Shown piece by piece: positions 28,092 through 36,477 of a DNA stretch of 64,000 nucleotides; positions within the stretch are counted from its first letter, which is position 1; every line of letters begins with the position of its first letter. The notes under the pieces were generated by a model that worked only from the letters and a program-made list of their open reading frames with translations, did no database searches and was not told the origin of the DNA. Made by a program: the position numbers and the translations under genes. Origin of the DNA: Acaryochloris sp. CCMEE 5410 (GTDB lineage Bacteria > Cyanobacteriota > Cyanobacteriia > Thermosynechococcales > Thermosynechococcaceae); the NCBI RefSeq assembly GCF_000238775.2, contig NZ_AFEJ02000003.1, forward strand, positions 352,240 through 416,239. Reading direction: 5' to 3'.

Positions 28092-28420
28092 TCAAGAGAC
28101 AGATCCACTATCACCCGATTGCGTCCTTTAGCCTTGGCTTGATACAGGGCTTGATCTGCGGCTTGGAGCAAGAGTTCAGCCTCCATCAACTGAATATTGG
28201 GGAATGACACTAGCCGTCCCTAAGCTGATCGTGATGCGATCTCGATTAGGAGAGTGCTGATGGGGAATTGCCAAAGCTTTCACAGCGCGACGAATTTACT
28301 TGGCTACATGCACAGCACCTGATTGTGGAGTATTGGGTAACAGGACTGCAAACTCTTCACCACCTTGCCGGGTGGCTAGATCAGCCGTACCCGTAAGGTT
28401 TTGCAACAATCCCTCTCTTT
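28092..28420 (-). pseudogene. remnant of a GGDEF (diguanylate cyclase) domain
   Basis: Reading the minus strand gives ADLATRQGGEEFAVLLPNT (GG-E-EF active-site loop), then an in-frame TAA, IRRAVKALAIPHQH, DRITISLGTASVIP, and after one frame change QAADQALYQAKAKGRNRV, the typical GGDEF C-terminus. The 5' half of the domain is missing. The frame change lies at a CCCC run. It cannot make c-di-GMP in this state. Confidence 0.8.
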
Positions 28421-28457
28421 TCAATATGCCTTGCCGTTAAACTGGCTGTGGCATTAG

Positions 28458-29093
28458 TTGAGGATATCTGCATTGGAATCTACAATCGTCGCCCTCAAAC
28501 CCAAACCTATTCCCCAGACCATCCCACAACCACCCAAGTCCGTTGTCTCCACTCCTAAACTCATAGCAAAGACAGCATTCCCCAAGAAAGCACCCGAAGG
28601 CACCCGGCCACCCAAGCGGGAACCAGGGCATGGGGAGTTGGAAGAGAGACGACGTAGTGTTAGGCGAACGACCCGGCCAACCAAACCTGAGTCTAGACCT
28701 CAGACAATATCCCCAGAAGTACCTCCGGCTAGCAGACCCCAAACTCCGAGAATTTCGGCGGAACTGGAGCGCCGATTCAGGAATCTGGAGCTGAGTCAGA
28801 AGGATTTGTTTGAGCAAGCCACAAGGACGCGAGGTGAGCTGGAGTATCTGGCCATTGCTAGGAATAGTGCTGGGCAATTTTGGATTACTGTGGCGGAGAT
28901 AGGAAAGCCTTTTATGAGGGAAACATTTGCAACTCCTGAGTTTTGCTGGGAGTGCGCTGTCGAATTAGAGGACATGTTCGATATTTTGCAAGTGATTGAG
29001 CTGCGACCACCAGAAACGATTGAACGCATTGAAGAGATTGTTGCTTCACACAAAAATCGTGAGTATGTTGCTGTCTCGAACTCTTGCCAGTAG
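28458..29093 (+). CDS. hypothetical protein, start uncertain
   Basis: Up to 211 aa. A Pro/Lys/Arg-rich N-terminal half (KPKPIPQTIPQPPK ...) leads to a more ordered C-terminal half (LERRFRNLELSQKDLFEQA ... WECAVELEDMFDIL). The first available codon is a TTG abutting the GGDEF remnant, so the true 5' end may have been lost. No family recognised. Confidence 0.4.
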   Translation: MRISALESTIVALKPKPIPQTIPQPPKSVVSTPKLIAKTAFPKKAPEGTRPPKREPGHGELEERRRSVRRTTRPTKPESRPQTISPEVPPASRPQTPRISAELERRFRNLELSQKDLFEQATRTRGELEYLAIARNSAGQFWITVAEIGKPFMRETFATPEFCWECAVELEDMFDILQVIELRPPETIERIEEIVASHKNREYVAVSNSCQ

Positions 29094-29771
29094 TTAAGGG
29101 GAAGTATTTGTTGGTTTACCGTTACCGTCTAAATACCCTCGTTCGATCAGCAGCGATCGCAACTCCGTAGGAAAATCTGAGTTCTTGCCCATGCGTTTGC
29201 CTGCAAAGATCTTGTCTTTAGTTCGATCTTGGTTAGCTACCATAAAATTCCAGCCTTCTTCGAATTCACCCAGCAGTATTTTCTGTGCGACATATCCAGC
29301 AAGGATTCCATTGGCAGATAAACCTTCACTCTGGTATTCACGGAATGTCTGATACATTTTCTCTAATTTCTCACGAAGTTTTTTGGGATACTTCATGGTA
29401 GTTGGCTGGAGTTCACCATCTTTGTAATTGAATATTGCAGTGGGAGGATATGAGCCTGCATAAGAGCTAAAAGCATAGTTGAACTTATTATCACTACTTA
29501 CGAACTCAATTTTTCCATCTCCATCAAGATCCTCGAATGTTCCTCCCTTATGGTCTAATGGCCCTGTCTCAGTTTTCTCGAAAGTGTTGTTATGCCATCG
29601 GTAAACTACAGTATTTGTACAGCAATGTGCGCCACCACTATAGCGTTGAATGATTACTTCAGCAGTTCCATCGGCATCAAGATCTGTTATAGACACATTG
29701 CCCATCATCCATAGGTATTCACTGTCGGAAAGAATGGGTTTACCCTTGTGCAAAAGTTGATATTTTAGTCT

Positions 29772-31205
29772 TTGACAGCTCTCACCGCTAACCCTGCGGA
29801 TCTAACGGGAGATTCTTAAGAGCATTTGACTCTTACTGGCTGTGCCAAGCAGCCTCTAAACTCTCCGAGTAAATCATCGAGCTTACTTGTATGTTTGCGA
29901 AGGATATTCAAAGCCCCATTAGCGTCAGCATTGACCAACCAACCCTTAGCTGTTCGGTACAGTCCACGCTTGATGCGTTTGCCTTGGAATTGATGCTTTG
30001 GCCTATTGTCAGCATTCCAAGCTGGCAATATATCTCTATCCAAACTAGACGACTTAGAGGTGTAGGATTCCTCCTGCTCAATGCACTCAATCCCATACCG
30101 TTCGCAGAGGCTTTCCAGCTTGCGCTTAAAGGTAAAAATCGGAATTTGAGTGAACTTCTGATTGTTTCGCTTGCCCATATTGACCCCTTGTTTGAGGTCC
30201 GGGTTGTAGCCAATAACAATCTTGCTGATGCCATTGTCACGGCACCAATCAATCACATATCGAGCCGACTTATTCAAAAAGTCATTAACTCTATGATGGC
30301 GACGGTCCAGCAGCTTAGCCTGATTGTGGGTCAGTCCAGAAATACCCTGCAAGTCTTTAATCGACTGCAACCTGGCATTTTCTTTGTTGTACCACTGATT
30401 AATCGACTTAATCGCGATTCCATCCATGATGAAGGATTGCTTCGTACTGCTAACGCAGGTAGCAAAGTTGTCCAATCCCAGATCAATGCCCAGCATTTCA
30501 CCCGTTTGTTCAACTTGCAATGCCTCTTCGGCCCCATAGACATAAGACACATCAAAGTATCGCGCTCCCAACTTAGGAAGAATGCGAATTTCTTTGACCA
30601 CCTTATCTCTCAAGCGCTCAGGGATAGTAATCGGTACGACACCCCACTGACGACGAAAAGGCCGAGACATAGGAATATTGAAAACCCAATCTCTACTAGG
30701 CAATTTAGCCCAGTCACGGGGGCGTATCGGTATTGTCAGCAGGAAATACCCGTCTTTAGGCAGATACCCAGGAATGCTGACCTTAGCTTGATACCCACCT
30801 GCCTGCTTCAATTGCAACAGCTTGAAGAAGGACCGGAACGACCTATCTACAATCTTCAAAGTCTGCTGAGCAATATCGGTGGGCAGATCTTTATAGTTTT
30901 CATTCTCCTTAACGTAATGATAGTTGCCTTCATAGTGGAGGTATTTACGCTCTTGAAAGAAGTATTGGCGCACGTTATAAAGTCCCACATTGAACATGTT
31001 TTTGCTCAAGTGGCACATCTGCTTGAGTGCGTCAGATTGTTGTTTATCCAACCGGAGGCGATTGGTTTGATTCAAAAGCATTTGAGTTTTCCGCAATACA
31101 TCTATACTTCTAGCGGAAATATTTCACTATTGCCAGCAAAGCTGGCGCTCCTATCCCCCTCGCCGCTAGAGTGCTTTGCACTTAGCGGGAGTCCCCTGGA
31201 GGTTT
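29772..31205 (-). mobile_element. IS200/IS605-superfamily element carrying only tnpB
   Basis: ~1.43 kb. Boundaries are set by frame restoration of the interrupted gene. Subterminal hairpins lie at both ends: CCGCTA...TAGCGG at 31163-31188 and a related CCGCTA...TAACGG at 29785-29808, plus GCCAGC-aaa-GCTGGC at 31132-31146. No tnpA is present, so movement needs a transposase in trans. The stretch from the tnpB 3' end to 29772 is where the guide (omega) RNA of such elements is normally encoded. Confidence 0.75.
29816..31096 (-). CDS. tnpB: TnpB, RNA-guided nuclease of IS605-type elements (variant RuvC site)
   Basis: 426 aa. The N-terminal OrfB helix-turn-helix (QTNRLRLDKQQSDALKQMCH) is followed by the RuvC-like core: D205 in LGIDLGLDN, and D391 in VNADANGALNI. 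At the second catalytic position, usually a Glu (IVIEDL-like), this protein has Gly (KIVIGYNPDL, ~296). A Glu pair at 342-343 in EQEESYTSK is a candidate substitute. The Cys4 zinc finger of classical TnpB is absent. It is intact, so it may be an active alternative-site TnpB or a domesticated form. Confidence 0.85.
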   Translation of the reverse strand: MRKTQMLLNQTNRLRLDKQQSDALKQMCHLSKNMFNVGLYNVRQYFFQERKYLHYEGNYHYVKENENYKDLPTDIAQQTLKIVDRSFRSFFKLLQLKQAGGYQAKVSIPGYLPKDGYFLLTIPIRPRDWAKLPSRDWVFNIPMSRPFRRQWGVVPITIPERLRDKVVKEIRILPKLGARYFDVSYVYGAEEALQVEQTGEMLGIDLGLDNFATCVSSTKQSFIMDGIAIKSINQWYNKENARLQSIKDLQGISGLTHNQAKLLDRRHHRVNDFLNKSARYVIDWCRDNGISKIVIGYNPDLKQGVNMGKRNNQKFTQIPIFTFKRKLESLCERYGIECIEQEESYTSKSSSLDRDILPAWNADNRPKHQFQGKRIKRGLYRTAKGWLVNADANGALNILRKHTSKLDDLLGEFRGCLAQPVRVKCS

Positions 31206-31438
31206 AAGATGGATTTTCGGGGGCGGCGATTCTGTATATGATACGAGCGCAGATATATCACCAACAGTGATTTTTTTCTTAAAGGAAGGAGTATTGTGAT
31301 CGATATTTATTGTTGTGGTTTTTGTTGTTTGGGCTTGCTTATCAGCAATTATGTTATTGAGACTTGTATTTGCTAGGACTAAATTAGAGTGAAAGAAAAT
31401 AACCCCTAATCCAACAAGGCTTAAAAATTGTCTGTTCA

Positions 31439-32185
31439 TTATTCTAGGCAACTGATTGTAATTTCACTAGAGTAGAAATCTTCTATAGACTTTTTCTTTC
31501 TAAGTTGAAAACCTCCAAGCAGCAGAACCATCCAAACTGATCCAACAGAGACTCTTAATTCACTAACAATAGCTGATAGCTCAATTGATCCATGATTTTT
31601 ATCGATTAATTTTTTGATTCGCTCTAGCCAGATAGAGTGATCTTCTTCATAGGTCATCTGTTCAACGATTTCTTCCACTGAAGTGTTCTGAGCTTCGACC
31701 CAATTAAGCAGTTCTTCCTTATCTATTTCTGTGAACTGATTTAATTTCTTGGTATGAGGACTTCTGCTAAAGATTGGTGAAGCTTCGATCAGTTGATCTA
31801 AATTCAAGTCCATGGTGCGGCGCAAGAAAGGGCTCAGCATTTCTGGGGTCAGGATAGGTCCAGAGTGATCTTTTTGCAGAATTTGGTCGGTAAACAACTT
31901 TGCTTTTCTCAGCAAAATATCTGTGATGGCTAGAAATATCCTAGCCGCATAGGTCATTCTTTCGGCCTGTGGTAAATCTTCCAAAATTCTTTCCAGGGAA
32001 CTTTCCAGTATTATGCAGTCTGTTCTCCAAGGATCGATTTCAGCTAGCTTGATTGCTTTTTCAAGCCGTTTCGGTGTGGTAGGGGCAGGGGCGGTAAGGG
32101 CATTCTTCGATTTTTCTTGAGCTAACCTCGGGCTCGAATCTGCGAATTCCATATTCTTCGTTGATGAGTTGGAGTAGTTCGGCAA
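31439..32185 (-). CDS. hypothetical protein
   Basis: 248 aa from 32185, or 237 aa from the ATG at 32152. Helical, with a segment ERMTYAARIFLAITDILLRK and an acidic middle. The 3' part has a hydrophobic stretch (VGSVWMVLLLGG). Its 5' end overlaps the gene at 32061-32588 by up to 125 bp in another frame, an unusually long overlap. No family recognised. Confidence 0.5.
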   Translation of the reverse strand: MPNYSNSSTKNMEFADSSPRLAQEKSKNALTAPAPTTPKRLEKAIKLAEIDPWRTDCIILESSLERILEDLPQAERMTYAARIFLAITDILLRKAKLFTDQILQKDHSGPILTPEMLSPFLRRTMDLNLDQLIEASPIFSRSPHTKKLNQFTEIDKEELLNWVEAQNTSVEEIVEQMTYEEDHSIWLERIKKLIDKNHGSIELSAIVSELRVSVGSVWMVLLLGGFQLRKKKSIEDFYSSEITISCLE

Positions 32186-32588
32186 TGTAATTCACTGCAT
32201 CAGGGCTATACATCCCCATTGAATGCTTCCCAACGCTTTGAATCAATTTGTCCCCTTCCCAGATCTCGGCTGCGATCGCATGTACGGGACTGTCAGAGTG
32301 TTCCTGATATAAAATCAGCACAGCTCCATAAATTCCCTTTGTGTCTGGTGGTGATAGGGGCTTGGTTGGTTCCGGGAATTTTTCCTTCCGTCTGGCCCTG
32401 CGAAGGTCGCTGTTGATCTTAGATTTGTTTCGGTGATACGACCGGCGACGGTGACAAACAGACTCATCGAAGCAGTTATCACCTTCAGGGCCGTGAATTC
32501 GCTTGCATTCATCGATATCTAGGAGCGCACAAGCCCCACACTTCTTGTTTTTTGGCCTTCCACGTTTTTCAGTTCTTGGTCTTGGCAT
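32061..32588 (-). CDS. hypothetical Cys-rich plasmid protein
   Basis: 175 aa. A basic N-terminus (RPRTEKRGRPKNKK) precedes a Cys/His cluster (CGACALLDIDECKRIHG, then NCFDESVCHRRRSYHRN) that looks zinc-binding. The C-terminal half is alpha/beta and ends in a second Cys pair (CPYRPCPYH). Probably a nucleic-acid-binding accessory protein. It is the first gene of the minus-strand pair and diverges from the partition locus. Confidence 0.5.
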   Translation of the reverse strand: MPRPRTEKRGRPKNKKCGACALLDIDECKRIHGPEGDNCFDESVCHRRRSYHRNKSKINSDLRRARRKEKFPEPTKPLSPPDTKGIYGAVLILYQEHSDSPVHAIAAEIWEGDKLIQSVGKHSMGMYSPDAVNYIAELLQLINEEYGIRRFEPEVSSRKIEECPYRPCPYHTETA

Positions 32589-33370
32589 GGGTGAGCCTTA
32601 GTTTCTCCCATAATAAAGTGTAAGTTTAGTGTAAGTCTTCGAGATTAGCTATCCTTTGGCAGATTCTTTGCACTGTCTCAGACTTAATGGAAGTACTTTG
32701 ATGGACAACGGAGGTTAATTCTGAGCGATAGCAATGGGGTGTTTGATTTGTTGTGGCCTTTATAACCTGAGCAGTGTAAGCAAAGCAGTTGACTTTATTA
32801 AAGACTCTTTAATAAATGACTCTAGAGGCTTTGACTCTTTAATTTAAGCCTCTACTTAAATTAAGCTGTTCTCATTCCGTATTTCAGCAGAACACTAACC
32901 AAGTGAGTGATTGAAGAATAACAATGAACACTAAATCGCTGAATAGATAGTTTTTTGATGTGGTAAATCGTTTAATCTTCCGATTCTCTGCTGTATCTGT
33001 CTTCTTGCCTTTAAGGATTTTGGGCTAAAGATTCTAGAACTACTGACTCTTTAGCTAAAGAATCTACTTGCATTTTAAATTAGTCGAAAGTTCTATGGTG
33101 CTTCTAGTCCGAAGATAATAGCTTTTGGTCTAAAGACTCTTTAGTGAAAGACTCTAGAGTCAATAAATCAAGAGTTAAATATTAACTAATTATAAGTTTT
33201 AGTATCAAAAACTCTTGAGTTGCTATATAAAGATATTTGTTATCTTCACTCAGCGAAATTAGAAATAAGTAAACAGGACTGATTTACTGAAGAAGTGAAG
33301 ACCAAAGTTTCAAATAATTAAGCATTAATTTCTCAAGAGTCATAAAACCTCTATCCATAGGTTGTAATCC
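32589..33370. promoter_or_regulatory. 782 bp repeat-rich region upstream of parA, candidate centromere (parS)
   Basis: AT-rich and without a gene. It carries many copies of a GACTCTTTAG-like decamer: 32803, 32833, 33045, 33135 (close matches), GACTCTAGA at 32818, the perfect palindrome GACTCTAGAGTC at 33150-33161, and the related AACTCTTGAGTT (33210-33221) and CTCAAGAGTC (33332-33341). Repeat fields of this kind next to parA are the usual binding sites of the small partner protein. Confidence 0.6.
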
Positions 33371-34174
33371 ATGAAAACCATTGTTCTTACAAGTCTTGGG
33401 GGCGGTCAGGGTAAATCGACCAGCTCCTATATGTTGTCCAGATTGTTAGCAAGGAATGGTGCGCGGGTATTAGCCATAGATGGCAATCCGCAAGCTGATC
33501 TCTCACTCTATCTGAGAAGTGAAGCTGAAGAAGATGACCCTACGTTATTGGAGTTATTGAAGAATCAGCTCAAAGATCCCTTGGATGCGGTATACACAAC
33601 ACCTTACGAAAACCTGTTTATCATCCCTTGTGATCGCATGTTGTCGGAGGCAAAGCCGTACCTTGCTTCATCAGGTTCAGCAGCTACCGTTCTGAAGATT
33701 CGATTGGAGCCCTTTCACGAGCATTTTGACTATGCAGTGATTGACATCCAACCCACCTCTTCAGAGCTTTCTATCACCTGTGTGGGAGCTGGAAACTACT
33801 TCATCCTTCCTTGTGAAGCGAACACGAAAGGTCATGCTTCAGGGATTGATACCTTTCAATTCCTGGAAGAGCTTGCTGCCTTAAGGGTCTGGTCCGGCGA
33901 AATCCTTGGGATTGTCCCTTTCCGCGAAAAATGGGCTGGCCGCAATCTAACCATCAAAAGTCGCGAGGCTTTGGAGCGACTTAAGTCATTGGCCAAGGAT
34001 TATAAGGTAGATCTGCTGCCATCCATCCGTGAATCGGATCAGTTTGAAGCTGCACTGAAAGCTGGGATTTTGCTGGATGAGCTGGATTGCAAGTATGCAG
34101 ATTTGCAATATCCATTTGAGAAGATTGTAGAAAAACTAGGAGTGGAAAATGTCGGATCTAGCAGAGCGGCTTAA
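33371..34174 (+). CDS. parA: ParA-family partition ATPase
   Basis: 267 aa. The N-terminal P-loop is SLGGGQGKSTSS; deviant Walker A of MinD/ParA normally has a signature Lys (KGG), here replaced by Gly. Walker A' (LAIDGNPQADLSLYL) and Walker B-like YAVIDIQPTSSE follow. ParA segregates plasmids by ATP-dependent binding to the nucleoid. It overlaps its small partner gene by 26 bp and follows a repeat field that is probably the centromere. Confidence 0.85.
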   Translation: MKTIVLTSLGGGQGKSTSSYMLSRLLARNGARVLAIDGNPQADLSLYLRSEAEEDDPTLLELLKNQLKDPLDAVYTTPYENLFIIPCDRMLSEAKPYLASSGSAATVLKIRLEPFHEHFDYAVIDIQPTSSELSITCVGAGNYFILPCEANTKGHASGIDTFQFLEELAALRVWSGEILGIVPFREKWAGRNLTIKSREALERLKSLAKDYKVDLLPSIRESDQFEAALKAGILLDELDCKYADLQYPFEKIVEKLGVENVGSSRAA

Positions 34175-34571
34175 TAATCGTCAGAGAACTAAGGTATCGA
34201 GAAGGACTGCGATTGTTCCTGATCAAGTGGCCTCTGAATCGATCACAGAAGATAACCCTGTGAGCCTGACTGTAGTAGAAAGTCCAGTGGATACGGACGA
34301 TGATCTACTCCCCGAAGATGATTATCGAAATTTTGAACTATCCCAAGCAACGCTGAGGATTGAGAAGAATATTGCAGAGCGCTTGTCGAACTTTTGCAAA
34401 AATAGTGACCCAAAACTTTCTCGGGAAGCTCTTATAGAGGCAATGTTCTTGCAGGTTGAGAACGATGCTGATTTAAGGGATGTTGTGTTGGCCCTGGCAG
34501 TTGATCGGAGTGAACTGAGAAAAAGGGCAGGGAATTACAAACGAGGGAAATCGATTAGCGATCGGGCTTAG
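34149..34571 (+). CDS. small ParA partner, putative centromere-binding protein
   Basis: 140 aa. A basic N-terminus (LAERLNNRQRTKVSRR) of the kind that stimulates ParA, an acidic linker, and a C-terminal segment (ATLRIEKNIAERLSNFCKNS, then LSREALIEAMFLQVE) that resembles a ribbon-helix-helix DNA-binding domain. The start lies inside the parA 3' end (26 bp overlap), a common coupling in par operons. Identification as ParB-like is by context and fold pattern. Confidence 0.65.
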   Translation: MSDLAERLNNRQRTKVSRRTAIVPDQVASESITEDNPVSLTVVESPVDTDDDLLPEDDYRNFELSQATLRIEKNIAERLSNFCKNSDPKLSREALIEAMFLQVENDADLRDVVLALAVDRSELRKRAGNYKRGKSISDRA

Positions 34572-34646
34572 TCTGGCTAGTTTTCAAGGTTGCTGGTTGG
34601 ATTTATGCGTTAATAGAGTGATCTTAGGCTTCTCGGAGGTTGATTG

Positions 34647-35681
34647 ATGAAAAAATCCCAGATTTTGCTATTGACTTCATTTGCTGCTGCTTTAGTTTCT
34701 TTTTTGTCTTTCTCAGAGTTCCAAGAAACACGGGTTATAGCCAACGAAGTTGTTCATCGAAAAAGCTTAAGTGGGGATCTTGTTGCCCAAAAACCATCAC
34801 AATTTCGTCAAGTATGGGCGGTTGCTTATAGCTCTGATGGAAAACTGATCGCATCCACAAATGATGATACAACTGTAAAAATCTGGAAGGTTGGAGAAGC
34901 AGAACCTATTCAGACCTTATTAGGCCATTCTGCACAGGTTCTAGGTGTTGATTTTAGCCCAGACAATAAAGTTCTAGCAACTTGTAGTAGTGATGACACT
35001 ATTAAGCTTTGGGATGTCAATACTGGGAAATTGCTGAATACCCTTGAGGGACATGCAGGATCGATTTATTCTTTGAAGTTCAATCCTGATGGAAAGACAC
35101 TGGTATCAGGTAGCTTTGATCGGACAATTAAAATATGGTCTGTAGATGGGCGATTAATCAAGACATTAGAAGGGCATCCAGCCTATGTGGATAGTCTTGC
35201 TTTTACCCGTGATGGACAAGTGCTGGCATCAGGTGGATCTGGTGGGACCATTAAATTTTGGAACCCGAAGACAGGTGGATTGATTCGCACTGTTAAGCGG
35301 GGGCCAGGATTGACTACTGGGTTGAGCTTTGATCCTGGTGGACGTGTTTTAGTGGCTGCAAAAGGGACACATGAAATTGAATTCTGGAATGCCAATAATG
35401 GAGATTTGATCCGAGCTGTACGGGTTCATAAGAAAAGGGTTAGTAATGTTGAATTTAGTCCTGATGGGGATATGTTGGCCACCAGTAGTTGGGATGGAAC
35501 GATTAAGCTGTGGGATGCGCTTCGTGGGCGTTTAATCCGTACTTTGTCCCCTCATACGAGGGAGGTTCATAGTATGCAGTTTAGCCCTGATGGTGAGTAT
35601 GTTGTTTCAGGAAGCCATAAAGGGAATGTCAAAATTTGGCGAGTTAATGATGGGAAAGAGGTCTATAGCCTATGGCATTAA
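34647..35681 (+). CDS. exported WD40-repeat protein
   Basis: 344 aa from the ATG at 34647, with GGAGG 7 bases upstream. A signal-peptide-like N-terminus (SQILLLTSFAAALVSFLSF) is followed by seven WD40 blades (e.g. GHSAQVLGVDFSPDNKVLAT, DDTIKLWD), enough for one complete propeller. There is no catalytic domain. WD40 propellers are scaffolds. It is separate from the par operon by ~75 bp and its role is unknown. Confidence 0.85.
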   Translation: MKKSQILLLTSFAAALVSFLSFSEFQETRVIANEVVHRKSLSGDLVAQKPSQFRQVWAVAYSSDGKLIASTNDDTTVKIWKVGEAEPIQTLLGHSAQVLGVDFSPDNKVLATCSSDDTIKLWDVNTGKLLNTLEGHAGSIYSLKFNPDGKTLVSGSFDRTIKIWSVDGRLIKTLEGHPAYVDSLAFTRDGQVLASGGSGGTIKFWNPKTGGLIRTVKRGPGLTTGLSFDPGGRVLVAAKGTHEIEFWNANNGDLIRAVRVHKKRVSNVEFSPDGDMLATSSWDGTIKLWDALRGRLIRTLSPHTREVHSMQFSPDGEYVVSGSHKGNVKIWRVNDGKEVYSLWH

Positions 35682-35779
35682 GTTAAATATTTAGAAGTTA
35701 TGGTGTTGCGTCAGTACTTAATCATTCCTGGTAAAAGTAGAGAAGATGAATTGTTTAAGAGAATAAATTGATATTTAAA

Positions 35780-36439
35780 TTATTTTGCACTTTCTTCAGC
35801 TAGTACGTTTGTCACAAATTGGATGCTATAATTTCTTGCTGCTTGAGAAACAAGGAAAAATATAATTGAAAGGCCAATCATATATGAAATGCAAAGCTTG
35901 AGACTTGATGCAAATACAAAACTTGAAGGACCAAAAGTAATTAAAAAAATAAAACTTAAGCTAGCTATTTCTCTCATAAGCAAGAAATTCCTGTGAGCAT
36001 TAAGAACTGAAGGCTTATCCTCATGAACTTTATAGAGCGTATACCAAACACGATTCTGTTCATCTGGTTCTGTAGGTAAATTGGGCAAATAATTTTTGAT
36101 TTTTTTTGGGTCAATCCTTGGATCTTTATTCATATGCTGAGAGAAAGCTCGACAAGCAGGCAATTGATATTTTTGCCTTAAAAAAATCAGAAAATATTTA
36201 AACTCATTTCCTAGTTGACCACATAAAATTCGGCTAATAAGTCCTATAGCAGTTGACCAGATGATTGATGAGTATACTTTATCTGGAATAGATACAATTA
36301 AATCTCCTATAGTTAGGCTAAGTTGATTGTCTACACTAAAAGCATTAATTAAAATTAAAAAAAACAAGATATTAATAAATACAAAAATATTTATCTTTGG
36401 TTCATTTTCTTGCTTTAATGACTTTTGAGAACTACTCAT
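35780..36439 (-). CDS. four-helix membrane protein, third gene of the E2-E1-JAB operon
   Basis: 219 aa. Hydrophobic segments: FVFINILFFLILINAF, a central one (YSSIIWSTAIGLISRIL), and two near the C-terminus (ASLSFIFLITFGPSSFVFA and ISYMIGLSIIFFLV), around a ~70 residue cytosolic-looking loop. It starts 38 bp after the E2-E1-JAB stop in the same direction. In antiphage operons a membrane protein in this position is often the effector; that role is inferred. Low GC like its neighbours. Confidence 0.6.
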   Translation of the reverse strand: MSSSQKSLKQENEPKINIFVFINILFFLILINAFSVDNQLSLTIGDLIVSIPDKVYSSIIWSTAIGLISRILCGQLGNEFKYFLIFLRQKYQLPACRAFSQHMNKDPRIDPKKIKNYLPNLPTEPDEQNRVWYTLYKVHEDKPSVLNAHRNFLLMREIASLSFIFLITFGPSSFVFASSLKLCISYMIGLSIIFFLVSQAARNYSIQFVTNVLAEESAK

Positions 36440-36477
36440 CTTAATATATATGCTTCATTGTTAATTTTAAATTAAAA

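Larger units (their letters stand above)
29094..31451 (-). pseudogene. secreted protein gene with calcium-loop-like repeats, split by an IS605-type insertion
   Basis: The N-terminal part (31451-31206) has a signal peptide (FLSLVGLGVIFFHSNLVLA) and reaches VGDISALVSYTESPPPKIHL. The C-terminal part (29771-29094) continues RLKYQLLHKGKPILSDSEYL, then SITDLDADGTAEVIIQ and FEDLDGDGKIEF, which are FG-GAP/EF-hand-like Asp-rich loops. Deleting 29772-31205 joins them in frame (246 + 678 nt) to give a 307 aa exported protein. The join point itself is inferred from frame and sense. Whether the downstream fragment is still expressed is unknown. Confidence 0.75.

Noticed and set aside
29891..31207. 438-codon plus-strand frame opposite tnpB
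   Set aside because: It is the antisense of an unmistakable TnpB, has no domain pattern of its own, and its length follows from tnpB codon bias.
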